64,000 bases of DNA from Dillenia suffruticosa (lineage: Eukaryota; Streptophyta; Magnoliopsida; Dilleniales; Dilleniaceae), in contig JAVTVX010000013.1 of the NCBI GenBank assembly GCA_033439265.1, positions 1,886,501 to 1,950,500 on the forward strand, read 5' to 3'. Shown here one piece after another: positions 16,001 through 28,380 of this stretch (position 1 is the stretch's first letter; every line of letters starts with the position of its first letter). The translations under genes and the position numbers were made by a program. The notes below the pieces were generated by a model. That model ran no database searches and was not told the DNA's origin. It saw only the letters and a program-made list of their open reading frames with translations.

Positions 16001-18411
16001 TGATCATTTTCTATTTGATTTAACTCCTTTGGCAGGATATTGTGCATATCTTGATGCCGAGAATGGAATGGACCCTTTGCTTGCAACTTCGATTGGTGTA
16101 AACACTGATAAACTTCTTATCGCACCTCCAGATTCTGCTGAGAATTTGCTCAGCATGGTTGATACTTTGACAAAGAGTGGGTCGGTAGATGTTATCGTGG
16201 TGGATAGTGTGAGTGATAATTATTGTTACATTCTTATCGGAATCATTATTTCCATTTTTATTCATTTACTAAAAGTGATTACTTGCAATGGCAAAATGTT
16301 TAGCTCGTCTAATTATGCAATAAACAATGTGATCTCATGATCGCACATTTGTCTGGAGGTGCAGTAGTAAACTTGTTTATTAGTAGGATTTTACATGTCA
16401 TAGCTGTTATTGTGAGTAAAAAGAGTTGATCCTTTATTATCACATAATTTAATTATACTCATGCATGAGAGAGGCTCAACCAGTAGGAAAAGTGAACACA
16501 TCATACTTGCTGCCTCATCTGCCTGCAACATGTCTTCGATCGCTACCATAAAAATGTTTACAATATTACAGTGATATCTTAGTTGAGATGCTGCCACCAC
16601 CTTAACAACCTTCACTGCTATATATGCTACCATCATGTTGTTGAGTGGATCACGTATGTGCAGTCTTTGCCTGTTACTTGAGGCTTGAGGCTTGACGTAT
16701 TTATTCCATAGGCTTGCTTGTAAAAATGAGAGCTTCCCCCCTATTGTTTGATGTTTTAGTGCTGATTAAAACATTGGGATGCTCATTTACACATCACTAT
16801 TAATTTTCCTTTTCCTCACAGTGTTCAAATTTAATATAATTTTCCAGGTTGCTGCTCTTGTTCCTCAACGAGAACTTGACAATGCGATTGGGGGGACCAC
16901 AGGTGATGTGCAATCACAAATAATGACCCAAGCTTTGCGAAAAATTCATTATTCCTTATGCCAGTCTGGGACTCTCATCATTTTTGTAAATCAGGTCCAA
17001 AGCTTAATTACTCTCCTATTTTTCTTGATACTTCCTATTTTGCATTCCATTTGGTAATCTGCATGGACAAAATGTGTTAACTATCTATTAGCATAAAAAA
17101 AATTTCAGGTTAGGTCAAATGTCAAATCGGGTCAAAGCTTTAATTATGGGGAGGTAACTTGTGGAGGAAATGCATTGAAATTTTATGCAGCTGTACGGAT
17201 GAGATTAATAAGGAAGGGGTTGCTTAGGACTAATGACATGGTAAGTACTCTGAGCCGAGATTCTTGACACTGGCTTGTTATATGGATAAATTTTATACTG
17301 ATTTGGACTTGTGCTTCAGACTTTATAAATGGATTCAGGCTTTGAAGTTTATGAATAATGTGTGATATATTTTCTTAGGCACCTAGAAATACATGAAACT
17401 GTAGAGAAGATATTTGTTAAGTTTGTATCAAGCTTCTTTGGCACAGAAATATTTGTATTAAACTTATAGTACAGCTTCCATGGCACAATCTATTTGCTAA
17501 TATGTTAAGAGCAATGTTTCCAAGGATCGTGGTTTGCTATGGCACCAGGCCTGGATGCGAGAATGTGTTATGTTACCATCCACAATGTGCTGTACATGGA
17601 AAGTAGGCTTTGCTAGACATTTATACTATTATTTTTAATGTTAATTTGCTTTCACTCAAATATTTCACCTTTTTTTGTATGGTTTTCACCAAAAATATAT
17701 GTAAAAGAAATTTAAGTAATACTAAACAAATAAAAAAGGAAAAACAAGTATTAAATATCTGTTTACTCTTTAAATGAGAATTTTTTCCCTATTTATATGG
17801 GTTTCATTTTGTCAATATTTTGAACCTATACTAAGTTGAGATTGCTAGTTATTTAGGTCCTGTCATACCAAATACTGGATAGCTGTTTGTTAGGGGATAG
17901 CATGATCCTCCTAACTATGATTAAGAATGTTTACCTTTTAGCTATTTCTGCTAGCGTTATTTTTTCTTTTAAAAGTAATTACGGTAGGATTCTTTTTATG
18001 GACACTTTTAGCTTTGGCTAAAGCTCAACTAGCCTTCACAATCAATTTCTTGAGTGTGTGCAATAACTCCATTTTTTTCCTCCTTTCTTATTCACCAAAT
18101 GGTCTTATTGATGCCTCTCTTTCTAGGTAACAGGTCTTGGAGTTTGTGTGCAAGTGGTGAAAAACAAATTGGCTCCTTCAATGAAAAATGCTGAACTTGC
18201 AATAAGATTTGGTAGTGGTATATCTCTTGAATCTGAGGTTTTTGATTTTGCTTGTGAGCATGGGATAATTATGAAAGATGGAAGCAACTACTTTATAGAA
18301 GCGGAAGTCTTTAGTGATAGAGAGGAAGCTGAGTGGCATCTGGCTGAAAATGATGTGGTTTTAGAGAAGATTCTGAAAACTTTAAGAAGTGAACTGTTTC
18401 ATAGAACATGA
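13009..18411 (+). CDS. RECA3: Organellar RecA recombinase, RECA3-like, complete
   Basis: This is a bacterial-type RecA that catalyses strand exchange. Plant RECA3 acts in mitochondria, where it limits recombination across short repeats. Exons are 13009-13098, 13277-13334, 14213-14424, 15657-15744, 16036-16208, 16848-16994, 17109-17240 and 18127-18411. They total 1,185 bp (394 residues), all with GT-AG borders and consistent phase. The N-terminus ([20 protein letters not shown]...) is rich in Arg and Ser and lacks acidic residues, like a mitochondrial presequence. The Walker A motif is GREASGKT at residues 128-135. The glutamate of DAEN (RecA Glu96 position) is present, Walker B is VDVIVVDS (200-207), and the FVNQVRS segment with the switch glutamine is intact. 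The block [20 protein letters not shown] and the short C-terminus (ends LRSELFHRT, without the long acidic tail of RECA2) point to RECA3 rather than RECA1 or RECA2. Intron 3 carries a 117-bp tandem duplication. Confidence 0.95.
15175..15408. repeat. 117-bp tandem duplication in RECA3 intron 3
   Basis: Two adjacent copies, 15175-15291 and 15292-15408, begin gtgacagtttctcac and end with caaagaaaaatgtt-type sequence. They differ at a handful of positions, so the duplication is not brand new. Both lie inside intron 3 (14425-15656) and produce misleading paired open frames on both strands. Confidence 0.9.
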
Positions 18412-21265
18412 TTTCTGGTGATCCGGGACTAGATGTTATTCAGATGAGCATTTGGTGTGCAAGCTACATGCCAAGAAAAATGGCCCTTGAGATAGCATAT
18501 CATGCACTAAACCGTCATGGCAACTCAGATGGCTTTAGTTCACATTGTGATGGTTGGGCATCTCTCATCTGGGTGTTTTCTATTAACCAACAACAATCTT
18601 TCATTTACCTGGATGAACAAAGAGAGGCCTGCATTTCACCTTTGGCCAAAGGAAAATTGAAAAATGGAGCACCGGCTGTGTTCAATAGATGTGCGGATGG
18701 CAAAAGGCCAATTTCAAGACCCTTGTTGGGAGTATATACAACTCAGCCAGAAACTACTACAGAGATGTTCACAAGCCCGGGGAAAACTTCTTTCTTAAAT
18801 CATCCTCCAAATTTTTTATTAGTGCAGTTTGTCAATTGCGATTTTCAAGTATTCTGTGCAAGACACAATTCTTTGGTTAACAGAACTCTTGCAGAAAACA
18901 GCTATTGTATCAGACTTTTTATTTATTTGTTTGTTTATTTTGAAGCTTTTCATCTTCAGACAGAAACTATAAACCTTAAATGTAGATCTGATCATTGAAG
19001 CTGAATATTTTGTGCTGGTAAGCTTTAGTGATTTCCGATGTGCTTGATAGAAAGTTGTAATTGAATCTTCATCAAAAAGGATGACAAGGCCTACTAGAAC
19101 CTGTTCTTCGTTTGCCTTGGTGTCAACAGATTTCTGTGTTAGTTAATATGATTTAGGATGAGGTGTTAACAGATTTTTCGCATAAATCATATAAGATTAA
19201 TGATCTGATTAGATAATATACTTAAGATTTTGTATTGTTTTTATGTGGAGGGGAGTTATTTTTCTAAGTATTTAACTTAAATCACTTCTGAAAAAAAAAA
19301 TATAAATGCATATTTAAGTGTCTAAATCCAATAAAAACAAGAAGAAAATCCTAATTAGGGTGATTCTTTCGTATTCCTCTTGACCCTGGTTGTGGTGAGG
19401 GTCCTTAGATTGCTGTTATTGCTTAATATTCATCGGGAATTATTTGGTCAATATCTTGTAGGCTATCTTTATTCATCTTTCTTCAATAAATTCTTGGCAG
19501 GTCCTCTTCCACAAAACAAAAGGATTAAGACGGGGGCAGGCATTCAATGTTTGGCCAAGACGACCCTACCTTAAATAATTAACAAGCTCAACCAAAAACT
19601 CACAACCTGTCCATATGGGCCATTGCAGTAATGGTAGAAACAACCAAAATATTGCAATCAAAACAGATAAAAAGAAAAACCGGACCAATATTTATCCAGT
19701 TTAATATTTTTAATTATCGGCATTTGTAACTTATGAATTATTATATATATTTTATGAATTTAATAATATATAGTTAGAAAATAGTTTTCCATTATTTAAA
19801 AGAAAAATTATATGATGAGTCGCATGAATGGCCCGGAAATCTAGGGTGGGCGAGGTCTGATTTTTAGAGTGGGTCATCAATCTGAATTCAGGGGCTCACG
19901 GACCCATAACCATAAAAGATTGGGTCACTGGTTTGTCTTCTTTAATGTGGAAAATGTGTAACGCCACGGTCAAAGTTTGCCTGTTAATCAAATTCGATTA
20001 AGAATATTCTATCCCTTTACTTTAATTAGATTTCATGATTTTTTTTAGGGTTTGTAAAATCTAAATGATAAAGAGTTTTCATTTAAATATTTTTTTTAAA
20101 ATCGAGATCTAATATTTTACTTTTTACGATCTTTATATAATTAAAAAAAAAAAAAGAAAAAAGAGTTAACAAAAATTAAATTTAAATTCTCAGATCAAAT
20201 TACCAGATCCATTTGTAATAATCCTATATTATAATTGGGATCAAATTACATTATTGTCTCTATAAATGTTCAATTTCAATATATGATAAAATTGACTTTT
20301 TAAAAGAATAATTTAGTTATTAATAATTTTTAATTTTGTTTATTCATTCTTTAAAAAAAAAAATTGTGTAATAACTTTAAAAAAAATATTTAAAACGGAG
20401 TTGAGAGAATAATTTATAAGTGTATCCTCACATAGTCTAATTGTTTGATGTAAGACACTTGTGGATCCCAAGGAGAAGGACCATTCAAATTCCATGTTTC
20501 CTCGTCATTTTCTTCATTCGGAGCCCATTAATAGTAAAAATGATTCGTGATTGCTGAATGAGTATTACAAAGTAAGAAACCTGATGGGTATCAATAACAA
20601 GTGATGGCAGAAATCCGCTAACTTGGAAAGGGTCCGGTTGCGTGTCACGGTGCGGCTTGCTTTTGCCATTCTAGGTGCGATGGTTAATGGCACCGCAGGA
20701 GTTGTTGGGCAAATGTGTGGCTGCTAAGGGAGGAAAAGAAGAATCAAGGACCTTTCTATTAGTATTGAGGATGTCACCCAATATTTGTTTATTAGGACTT
20801 TCAAAAAGTAATTTAGGTTAAAATCTGAATTCAATGATTTGTCAAAATTGGTTACATGTTTGAAAGAACATGGCTGGTCCGAAATGGCGAGACAAGGACT
20901 AAGAAACTTTCAATCTCAGTTCCCTTCCCATACCGAGAAATGCCACAATCTGTTGCCGTTCTGATTTAGTTCACAAATACCTTATAGAGGAAGGCCAACC
21001 CTAGACTTTCCAAAATGATATATGGTCAGGGAGATTATCGTGGATGAATTGGCGCTGAAGGTGGCGTTTTATTTTGTTTGCTAATTAGAATTTTCCATGG
21101 AGTGATTGACCTGGAAGTAGTGTGGTGGAGCCAACAATGTCCGTAACAACGTGGTCTCTGTCTTGCTTCCCAATTCTCTATAAAAGGAGATACCGATTGT
21201 AGGGCAAGAGACACATATACAAGCAAATATATATCCTTTGCTCTCATTCTTTATCAAAGTCTCCA
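18412..21265. other. RECA3 3' flank and glucanase upstream region
   Basis: The first few hundred bases are probably the RECA3 3' UTR. An open frame of 196 codons (18408-18998) overlaps the RECA3 stop as ATGA but shows no recognisable family. From 19,300 the sequence is AT-rich and non-coding, with homopolymer runs, until the glucanase promoter near 21,100. No other gene is supported. Confidence 0.6.
21106..21186 (+). promoter_or_regulatory. Glucanase promoter: W-box and TATA box
   Basis: A TATA box (ctataaaagg, about 21179-21188) lies about 85 bp upstream of the glucanase ATG at 21266, a normal spacing for a plant gene with a short leader. A W-box core (TTGACC, 21106-21111), the WRKY target found in many defence-gene promoters, lies about 70 bp further upstream. 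The sites are seen directly; their use is inferred. Confidence 0.55.
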
Positions 21266-24072
21266 ATGGCCAAATTCAATTTTTGTGCTGGGTTTTCTTC
21301 CGTTGCTTCCGCAATGCTGTGGCTAATGGGTGTCTTGCTAGCTGCCGTAGACATTAATGGTCCCTCTCTCTCTCTCTCTCTCCCTCTCTCTCTTACACAC
21401 ACACACACACATACACATACGATAACTCTCACACCCTCGTACAACTTTTAAGGCTATGCAGAGTAGTATTGTTCATTACAAGTTTTTGTGCCGCTTGAGG
21501 CATTTCTCTTCTGCAGATGCGATCCACATCAATAACTCTATACTGCATAACAACAAGCACCGAACGTCATTATGCATGAAAAGTTTGATGTGGATCAGGG
21601 GAGAATAACATTTCGCTCAATGTTCGTGGGAACAACTTCTATATATGGTTTCATAACTATGTCATGTTTACTATGGAGCATATCTCGCGTTCTCAGATCA
21701 TATCATTTCATTCAATAATTTATTTTTTTTGGTTTAAGTAATAGTACATCATACAATTTCTTTTCCAATTCCTTTGATATTTTTCTTCACATTTTCTTTT
21801 TCTTTTCTTTTTCCCTCCCTTTGTGGAATGGCGGGATACGTAGTGGTTTCAATAAAACTATATTAATAACAATGAATTATCAATTTAATGGAAAAATATA
21901 TTATATCTGATAATTAAATCTTGAATTTGAAATTTGAAATAGAAAAAACTATATTAAAAAAATTCTCCCTAAATTGAATCCGACAACAATCGAGAATGAC
22001 TCCGATACTATTTGATTATAAAAATTAAAATAAAAAAAATGCTATGTCGGCGCAAGGATGCACAAGCCTAGGTCGACATGCCTCGGAGTTTGGAGATTAA
22101 ACGTAGCCATGTAACGGGTACAAAGCGAATTATTCTTTCGCCTTTTACTTAAAAAAAAGGGTTTGGAGATTTAAAGCGAGCATGATGGGCTCGTGGTTTG
22201 GGCCAGCCCATTAATTGGCAAGATATGAGCTCGTAACACATACATGCACGACTATTGTTTCTTTTGTTTGTTATATTATTTTTATTTTATTACTAATATT
22301 TATATTAACATATTTAATAGTTTAATATTTATATAAACATATTTGTTACAAATATTTACATAATATTTATTTTCCATTTTTTTTCATTTTTTTAAAAAAT
22401 TTTAATACGTGAATTGAATTTCATATAAATTTAATTTGTTATGGTGATACCCAACATGACACAACATTGTAGCATATATCTTGTCATTCTTGGGCACAAC
22501 ACCAGCATGCAACAAGCAGGCCACTCCATTTGACAACCCTAGGCGGGTTCTACATTTCTGTTGTGAATAAATTTTCATTGGAACCCTTAGGCCATGGTGA
22601 ACCAACCATAAAATGGGACACGATACCTTTACACGCATGAAATGACATTATACTTTTGCAAATATTGAGCTTGAATTATCAGTAGGTTGAACTAAAAAGT
22701 AAAATTTCTTCTATTATTATTATTTTTTTGCTATTAATATTTATGAAATTGATGATTTTTAAATTATTATTTAGCGTTTGAAGAAAAAAATAATAACCGT
22801 TAGAGAATGATCCAATGATTACCCACCACAAGGTGATTCGTCCTTAATTCTTAGGCTGAACCGATCAACTATCATGCTAATATGATCCATATTTGAACTA
22901 TACATTAGTCTTCAATTTCGAGTTCATATTCTCTCCCTCTTCTCTTTTTTTGGGTTGTTCAAATTTTAACTGTTTCTGTGTTTCCATGGTAAAAGTATGA
23001 TCAGCAATCATATCATTGTCATCTACTAGTGAACCTGGGTATGAGATTTCATATGTACTAACAATCACAATATTTTTGTCACAATATTTTTGCTCAATCT
23101 AAATCCAATGCAGAAGCTCAGACGGGTGTTAACTACGGCATGCTTGGTGAGAATTTACCATCCAAGCCAGAAGTCATAGCTCTTTACAAACAGTACAACA
23201 TCCAGAGAATGAGGCTCTTTTGGCCAGATGCAGATGCTCTCCAAGCCCTTGGAGGCTCTAACATTGAGGTCGTACTTGGCGTTGGAAACGAGGACCTGCC
23301 GGGCATTGCCTCAAGCCAAACCAACGCTGATACATGGGTCCAAAACAATGTTAAAACCTATCCCAACGCCAGAATCAAGTACATAGCAGTTGGCAATGAA
23401 ATAAGCCCTTTTAACCTCAATGCTCAATATGTACGAGTTCTCCTTCCTGCCATGAAGAACATTTACAATGCGATTGTCTCGGCAGATTTAGTCAATCAAA
23501 TTAAGGTCTCTACACCCATTGAAATGGGACTTCTTGGACAGTCATAACCTCCATCTGAGGGTGCTTTTAGAACAGATGCGCAAGGATTCATCAACCCTAT
23601 CATTCAGTTCCTAGTAAGCATTAAGTCACCGTTGCTTGCAAATGTTTATCCTTATTTTGCCCATAGTCAAGACCCAGAAAATATCAGATTGGACTACGCT
23701 CTTTTCACAGCTCCCTCAATTGTGGTTACTGACCCTGATGGTAATCGCGGGTACCAGAATCTGTTTGATGCCATGTTGGATTCAATTTATGCTGCGCTTG
23801 AAAAGTCTGGTGGCGAGTCTTTACAGATTGTGGTGACAGAAAGCGGTTGGCCTTCAGCTGATGGGACCTCAACAACAATTGACAATGCCAGGACTTACAA
23901 TACCAATCTGATTCAACATGTGAAAAATGGGACTCCAAGAAGGCCTGGAGGGCCTATAGAGACTTATATCTTTGCAATGTTTGATGAGAATAAGAAAAAT
24001 CCTGACTATGAAAAGCATTGGGGACTCTTTTTCCCAGATAAACAACCCAAGTACCCCATCAATTTTAATTAA
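21266..24072 (+). pseudogene. Glucan endo-1,3-beta-glucosidase (GH17) with in-frame stop
   Basis: GH17 glucanases hydrolyse beta-1,3-glucans (callose, fungal walls) outside the cell or in vacuoles. Exon 1 (21266-21359) encodes a signal peptide (MAKFNFCAGFSSVASAMLWL...). After a 1,754-bp intron, exon 2 (23114-24072) carries the rest. The start TGVNYGMLGENLPS, the block IKYIAVGNEISP with the acid/base glutamate (codon 127), and [13 protein letters not shown] with the nucleophile (codon 274) are all present, as is the end ([20 protein letters not shown]). At 23545-23547 a TAA interrupts the frame at codon 176, within ...GLLGQS-stop-PPSEGAF. Relatives usually have Tyr here, so one base change from TAC or TAT explains it. 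The frame is otherwise open over 350 codons. A translated product would end before the nucleophile, so the allele is predicted inactive unless the stop is read through or is a sequencing error. The intron begins with CT and CA microsatellites. Confidence 0.9.
21362..21420. repeat. (CT)n and (CA)n compound microsatellite
   Basis: A CT-rich run followed by a CA run lies immediately after the donor of the glucanase intron. It generates a spurious open frame on each strand. Confidence 0.85.
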
Positions 24073-25196
24073 GAACAGCCCATTGTGGGCCAATTATTAG
24101 CATGTCTCCTCCAAAAGTAGGTGGCAGAGCTACATACGTACTTCAATTAAGAGAAAGTGTTGCTTATATGTAGAAGGGGAAAATAGTAGTAATAAGATTT
24201 GAGATCAGTTGTTCTGATTCTGGGTCATTATTCACATCAGAAGAAACTTGTACGCATTTGTAATTCCCTTTATAGGTACATTTAACAAACATGCACAGAC
24301 AGGAGAGTAGTGCTTGAATGCCATATGCTCGGCTTGCATGATTTTGCCATATAGGGTTACAAATTTTTGAGATTTGAGTGAAAGAAAGAAAAGATGCCAA
24401 ATGTTTCAGCTTTGGACAAGTATAGTATAGGTGTCAGCTTTATTTGAGAGAGCTGATGTGATTGAAAATATTCTAAACAACAAGGAAAAGCAACGGTACT
24501 TGGGTGGACTTGGCCACGTTCTAGTCCCAACATTACGTTGGACTGAGAATCTAGGACGTCATTGTCATGGCGTCGTTACTGTTAATTGTAAACTAACCAA
24601 AAATAAGAAAACGTTTTTAAGGGCAGATTTTTTACTTGAAAATTTGAAGCTGATTTTTCTTTTTCTTTTTTTTTTTTTTTTCTATAATTAATTGTAATAA
24701 CGAAAATTACCCTCACAAATCCGTTGGAAACGTTAGCAACGTATATATTTCTGTTGCTAATATTTAGCGATGATATTTTCAATGACGAAATTAGAGATGG
24801 AAATTTCCGTCACTAGTATTTTTTAGCGATAAAATTTTAATTTTTCTTGATAGATATTTCTCTTGTTAATATCTTATTTTTTAATAGTGTTTAAAAAGAG
24901 ATACAATTATCATTATTATCTATATAATAATACTTATAATTCTACACGGACCATATAAACTTGAAACAAATAAATTACAATTTTGGTATCAATTTACATC
25001 ATCATATTTCAACTGATTCTTAATTAAGTAATTAAAATATTTTAACAAATTTTCTAATACGTAAAATTTAATTTATTTAGTTTAAATTTATTTTTCATCG
25101 TAAAGTTATTCCAATAATATATAGAAATTGGGTCTTTTACAATAAGGTGCTTTCATGCAGCATTAAGACCTAACTGTTATTTCTCTAGACTTAAAA

Positions 25197-25236
<40 letters not shown>

Positions 25237-25490
25237 AAATGACGTCATTAAAAATGAAGGAGCACGTCATTGCGTTTGTGACCGCGTCATTGATGTTAAT
25301 TTTAACCAACAAAACAATTTGGATTGTTCTGCAATAATCAAAAACAAAATTCTTTTCTATAGAAAATTTAAAATAATTTCTTTTTTATTTTTTGTTTTAA
25401 AATTTAAAATATTATTTTTTTAAAAATAAAAGGGTAACAAGAGTTATTATCATTAATGGTTCTTTTCAAACACTAACATAAAGGATTTCA

Positions 25491-25527
<37 letters not shown>

Positions 25528-25797
25528 AAGTGATCAAGATTCAAATTTGGTGTCTGTATATATATATATATATATATAAGGCTTTCTCCTGCAAAAGGAG
25601 ACATTCGAGAACCGCATGGAGCACCAATTCACAGAAGCAAGCTACACTACATCCATCTTGTTTCTTCAATAATCCAGTTCCAATTCCAATTCCAATGGGT
25701 TCCATCAAGTTATCATCTCGGTCTTTACCCATCAAAATTGCATCTCACGTGTTTCTCTCTCTAACCGAATCCCATAATATGCATATTTTGTGTATAC

Positions 25798-25846
<49 letters not shown>

Positions 25847-26851
25847 CGTGCACAAATGTCTCTGTATTAGAAATTATTTGTCTGACTCCATTTAAAAAAA
25901 AATATATGATTGTTATTGTCATATAAAGAAAATAATCATATAAATGAATATATAATATAAAATAAAATATAATGATATAAAAATATTTATATAAACGATC
26001 CCACTTAGAGGCATAAATATTTGGTTATCATAAGAAATTTTATATATGAAAAGTAAAAATTGATTATATGGTATTTTGTTGTTTCATTAAAAAAAAAAAA
26101 ACAATTTTAAAAAGAAAAACTCTTAAATGTTGTCAATTAGGTTTGGTGAGAATGTTACTTCAAGTTAATCAACCGAACCTCCTTATTATATGGTTAATTA
26201 GTCAACTTAAAATTGATTATTTGTTTAGAAAATTATTTTTTTTTTCTTTTAATAACTGAGAAGGAGAAAAGATACAAAAATTAATTTTAGTCATTTTAGG
26301 TAAATTATTAGGTGAATTATTAATGGTCAAAGGAGACGTCCAACAGGCAAGCCAAATAGTCAAAGATTGGTGTTCATGGGGCAAACCTAAGTTCCCAAAT
26401 ATGAAGTGGCTACCCAAGGATTGAATCAAATAATTAACAATAATCCATAGTTTATTAAACAAATTTGAGCCCTTAGACGACCAAGGTAAAAGAAATAACA
26501 TTCACCCAGGATGCCCTCTGCCATGGATTGCTCTTCTTCTTCTAGTTGTCTCGTTCTAAACCTACTTATCACCAATTCCTTTCTACACTTTTTTAATTTT
26601 GCTTTCTTTTTTTTTTTAATTGCATTTGCTTCAGACTTAATTAAAAAAAGGGAAATGGTATTTATCATGAGGGGACATTTTCATTAAATTTTCTAATAAA
26701 AAATATCTGCCCATGAAAAATATCCTAATTTTTTAGGAAAATAATTATGGAGACAAAAGTTGGAGAACTTGAGTTTTTGAGTCTCACTAGTATTTTCCAC
26801 TAGTGCTCGGTGACTTCACCTTGAAAGAAAGACCAAAAGGAAAGCTTGTTC
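24073..26851. other. AT-rich non-coding region with TA microsatellites
   Basis: No gene is supported. The region holds (TA)n tracts at about 25494-25525, 25557-25578 and 25800-25838, and an (AAT)n(ATT)n inverted repeat at about 25196-25237 followed by a TGACGTCA palindrome at 25240-25247. The remainder is A/T-rich, with several T-runs. The open frame 25530-25895 is only translated TA repeat. Confidence 0.65.
25196..25247. repeat. (AAT)n(ATT)n palindrome next to TGACGTCA
   Basis: About seven AAT units turn directly into about seven ATT units, giving a nearly perfect inverted repeat with almost no loop. Two or three bases later comes TGACGTCA, a palindromic bZIP-type ACGT element. Both are visible; a function is not. 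Confidence 0.75.
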
Positions 26852-28380
26852 TTAAAGAGCAAACCAGTGATCTGGAGCACGTCGCTGCTTTGGCATGCTA
26901 ATTGATCTTGCCTTTGCCTTGGTAGATTCTGCTGCAGCCGCCTTGTAAGTCGAGAAAACAGGAGAGATTGGAACCGATCGAACATAAACGGGTGAATGTT
27001 GTGTCATGTTAACAGATGACCTCCTCAGAACTGCAAAATGGGAGCTAGACTCCGTCTCCAAACCATGTTTCTTATTATTTCCAAGTTGTTTTTTGTCATT
27101 GCTTTGTCGATTGAATTGAGCTATTGATTGTGATTTCTTTCTGCTTCTTCTTATGTTCTCGTTGCTCAGAGGATGCACTATTGTGCCTTCTCTTCTCCTT
27201 GTGGAATTGTTTCTCTAGCTTCTGAGGGCTCTCTTACCAATTTGTATTTCCAGTCTCCCCCAGATAATACCTTTCGATCCCAAATTTTCTCTCTACTGCA
27301 TTCAACCTGCCAACCACAAAGAATACATCATCTAGTAAGCTCGTCCTGGGATTCTGCAAGAGGAAATGCTCTTGGAAACAACATAGTTCCACAGCAAGGG
27401 AATTGTATGAAGCCAAGTTGGACTAATTGCTCTCGACTCTCAAGTGGAGCCTTATTGGAATGACCCAAAGCGAAAAGACATTAACGCATTGGGTGATTTG
27501 AATTTTACCCTGTAAAAAGGTCAGTGTGGACTAAAACTGGTATTCTATTCACTTACCATGACTTCTTTTTGTACTGAATCCCTTTTGGACATGGAAACTT
27601 GTCTATGGTGACCTTTATTAGATGGCAAACATGTAGCTTTTCTAAGGGCTTGTCGTCTTACAACTTTGCCTCGAACAATTGCTTGAAACCTGACCTGTGC
27701 TTTCAATGCTTGGAAGGCTTTCCTCGCCTGTGGCATTTATGATTAGCATTACTAAGAATTCAACTTTCAAACTGAATTCACAAATGCTATTCACGTTTGC
27801 TTTGTAACAAAAAGTATACATTTCTAGTGTGCTACAGAGGATCATTTGATGATAACAACGGTCTTTTAACTTGAAATTTGAGTGAAGAAATAAAAGAGAG
27901 AGAGATCAGTAAACTCACAAGATATGCACGAAAGGCTGCTTGTATTTTCATGGCAGCCAACTCTTGAATTTTCTTCTTGCACCTATGAAACCATTTGGAA
28001 GCACCAGTGAGATGTAGAACTGCTGCAGCAGCATGCGTTGCAGATACTGCAGCCTCAGCAGCAGCTTCAGTTGCCAAAGATACTGCTACTGCATGCATTC
28101 TCTGATCTTCCATTGCCTCACTCAAAAGTTCTTTCTTTTCCTGGTTGCGGAGATAAAGCATTTCCAGATACTTTCTTAATCTTAAGCCTCTCAAAAAGCC
28201 GGCCTTTCCACTTCAGTTTCTGGCAGATAAAGATTGCCAAAGTAGTAAAATACAGAAATAAGCATAGCTCGTTGTGTTAAAATAGTCTTAAAATTGAAGT
28301 CTATTATATTTACCTCACCAATCCATTTTCTCCTCCTTGCAAATTGAAAGTCCTGGCACAACATAATAGAAATCTTCATA
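26852..28380 (-). pseudogene. IQ67-domain (SUN/IQD-like) calmodulin-binding gene, disrupted
   Basis: IQD proteins bind calmodulin through IQ motifs and scaffold microtubule and membrane signalling. One exon (28219-27919) reads GRLFERLKIKKVSGNA... and then, in another frame, SEAMEDQRMHAVAV...AAEAAVSATHAAAAVLHLTGAS and AAMKIQAAFRAYL. The next (27727-27557) reads ARKAFQALKAQVRFQAIVRGKVVRRQAL. The junction after AYL is the conserved phase-0 intron of the IQ67 domain. The 301-bp exon has one extra T in a T-run (28124-28127): without it, KERT would join LSEAMEDQR in frame and the exon would be 300 bp. The C-terminal part (end at 26852) has the family motif VFSTYKAAAAESTKAKARSI and SMPKQR, but no single frame connects it to the acceptors seen (27306 or 27509). 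The region between lacks a clear KREA/RERM block. A possible first exon (DFQFARRRKWIGE, about 28352-28314) is uncertain. I infer a pseudogene with at least two lesions; assembly indels are the alternative. Confidence 0.75.

Noticed and set aside
18408-18998. A 196-codon open frame overlapping the RECA3 stop codon (ATGA)
   Set aside because: No recognisable motif, erratic composition and no splice logic; it lies where the RECA3 3' UTR is expected. Long chance frames do occur, so I did not call a gene.
25530-25895. A 121-codon open frame
   Set aside because: Much of it is Ile-Tyr repeat from (TA)n microsatellites.
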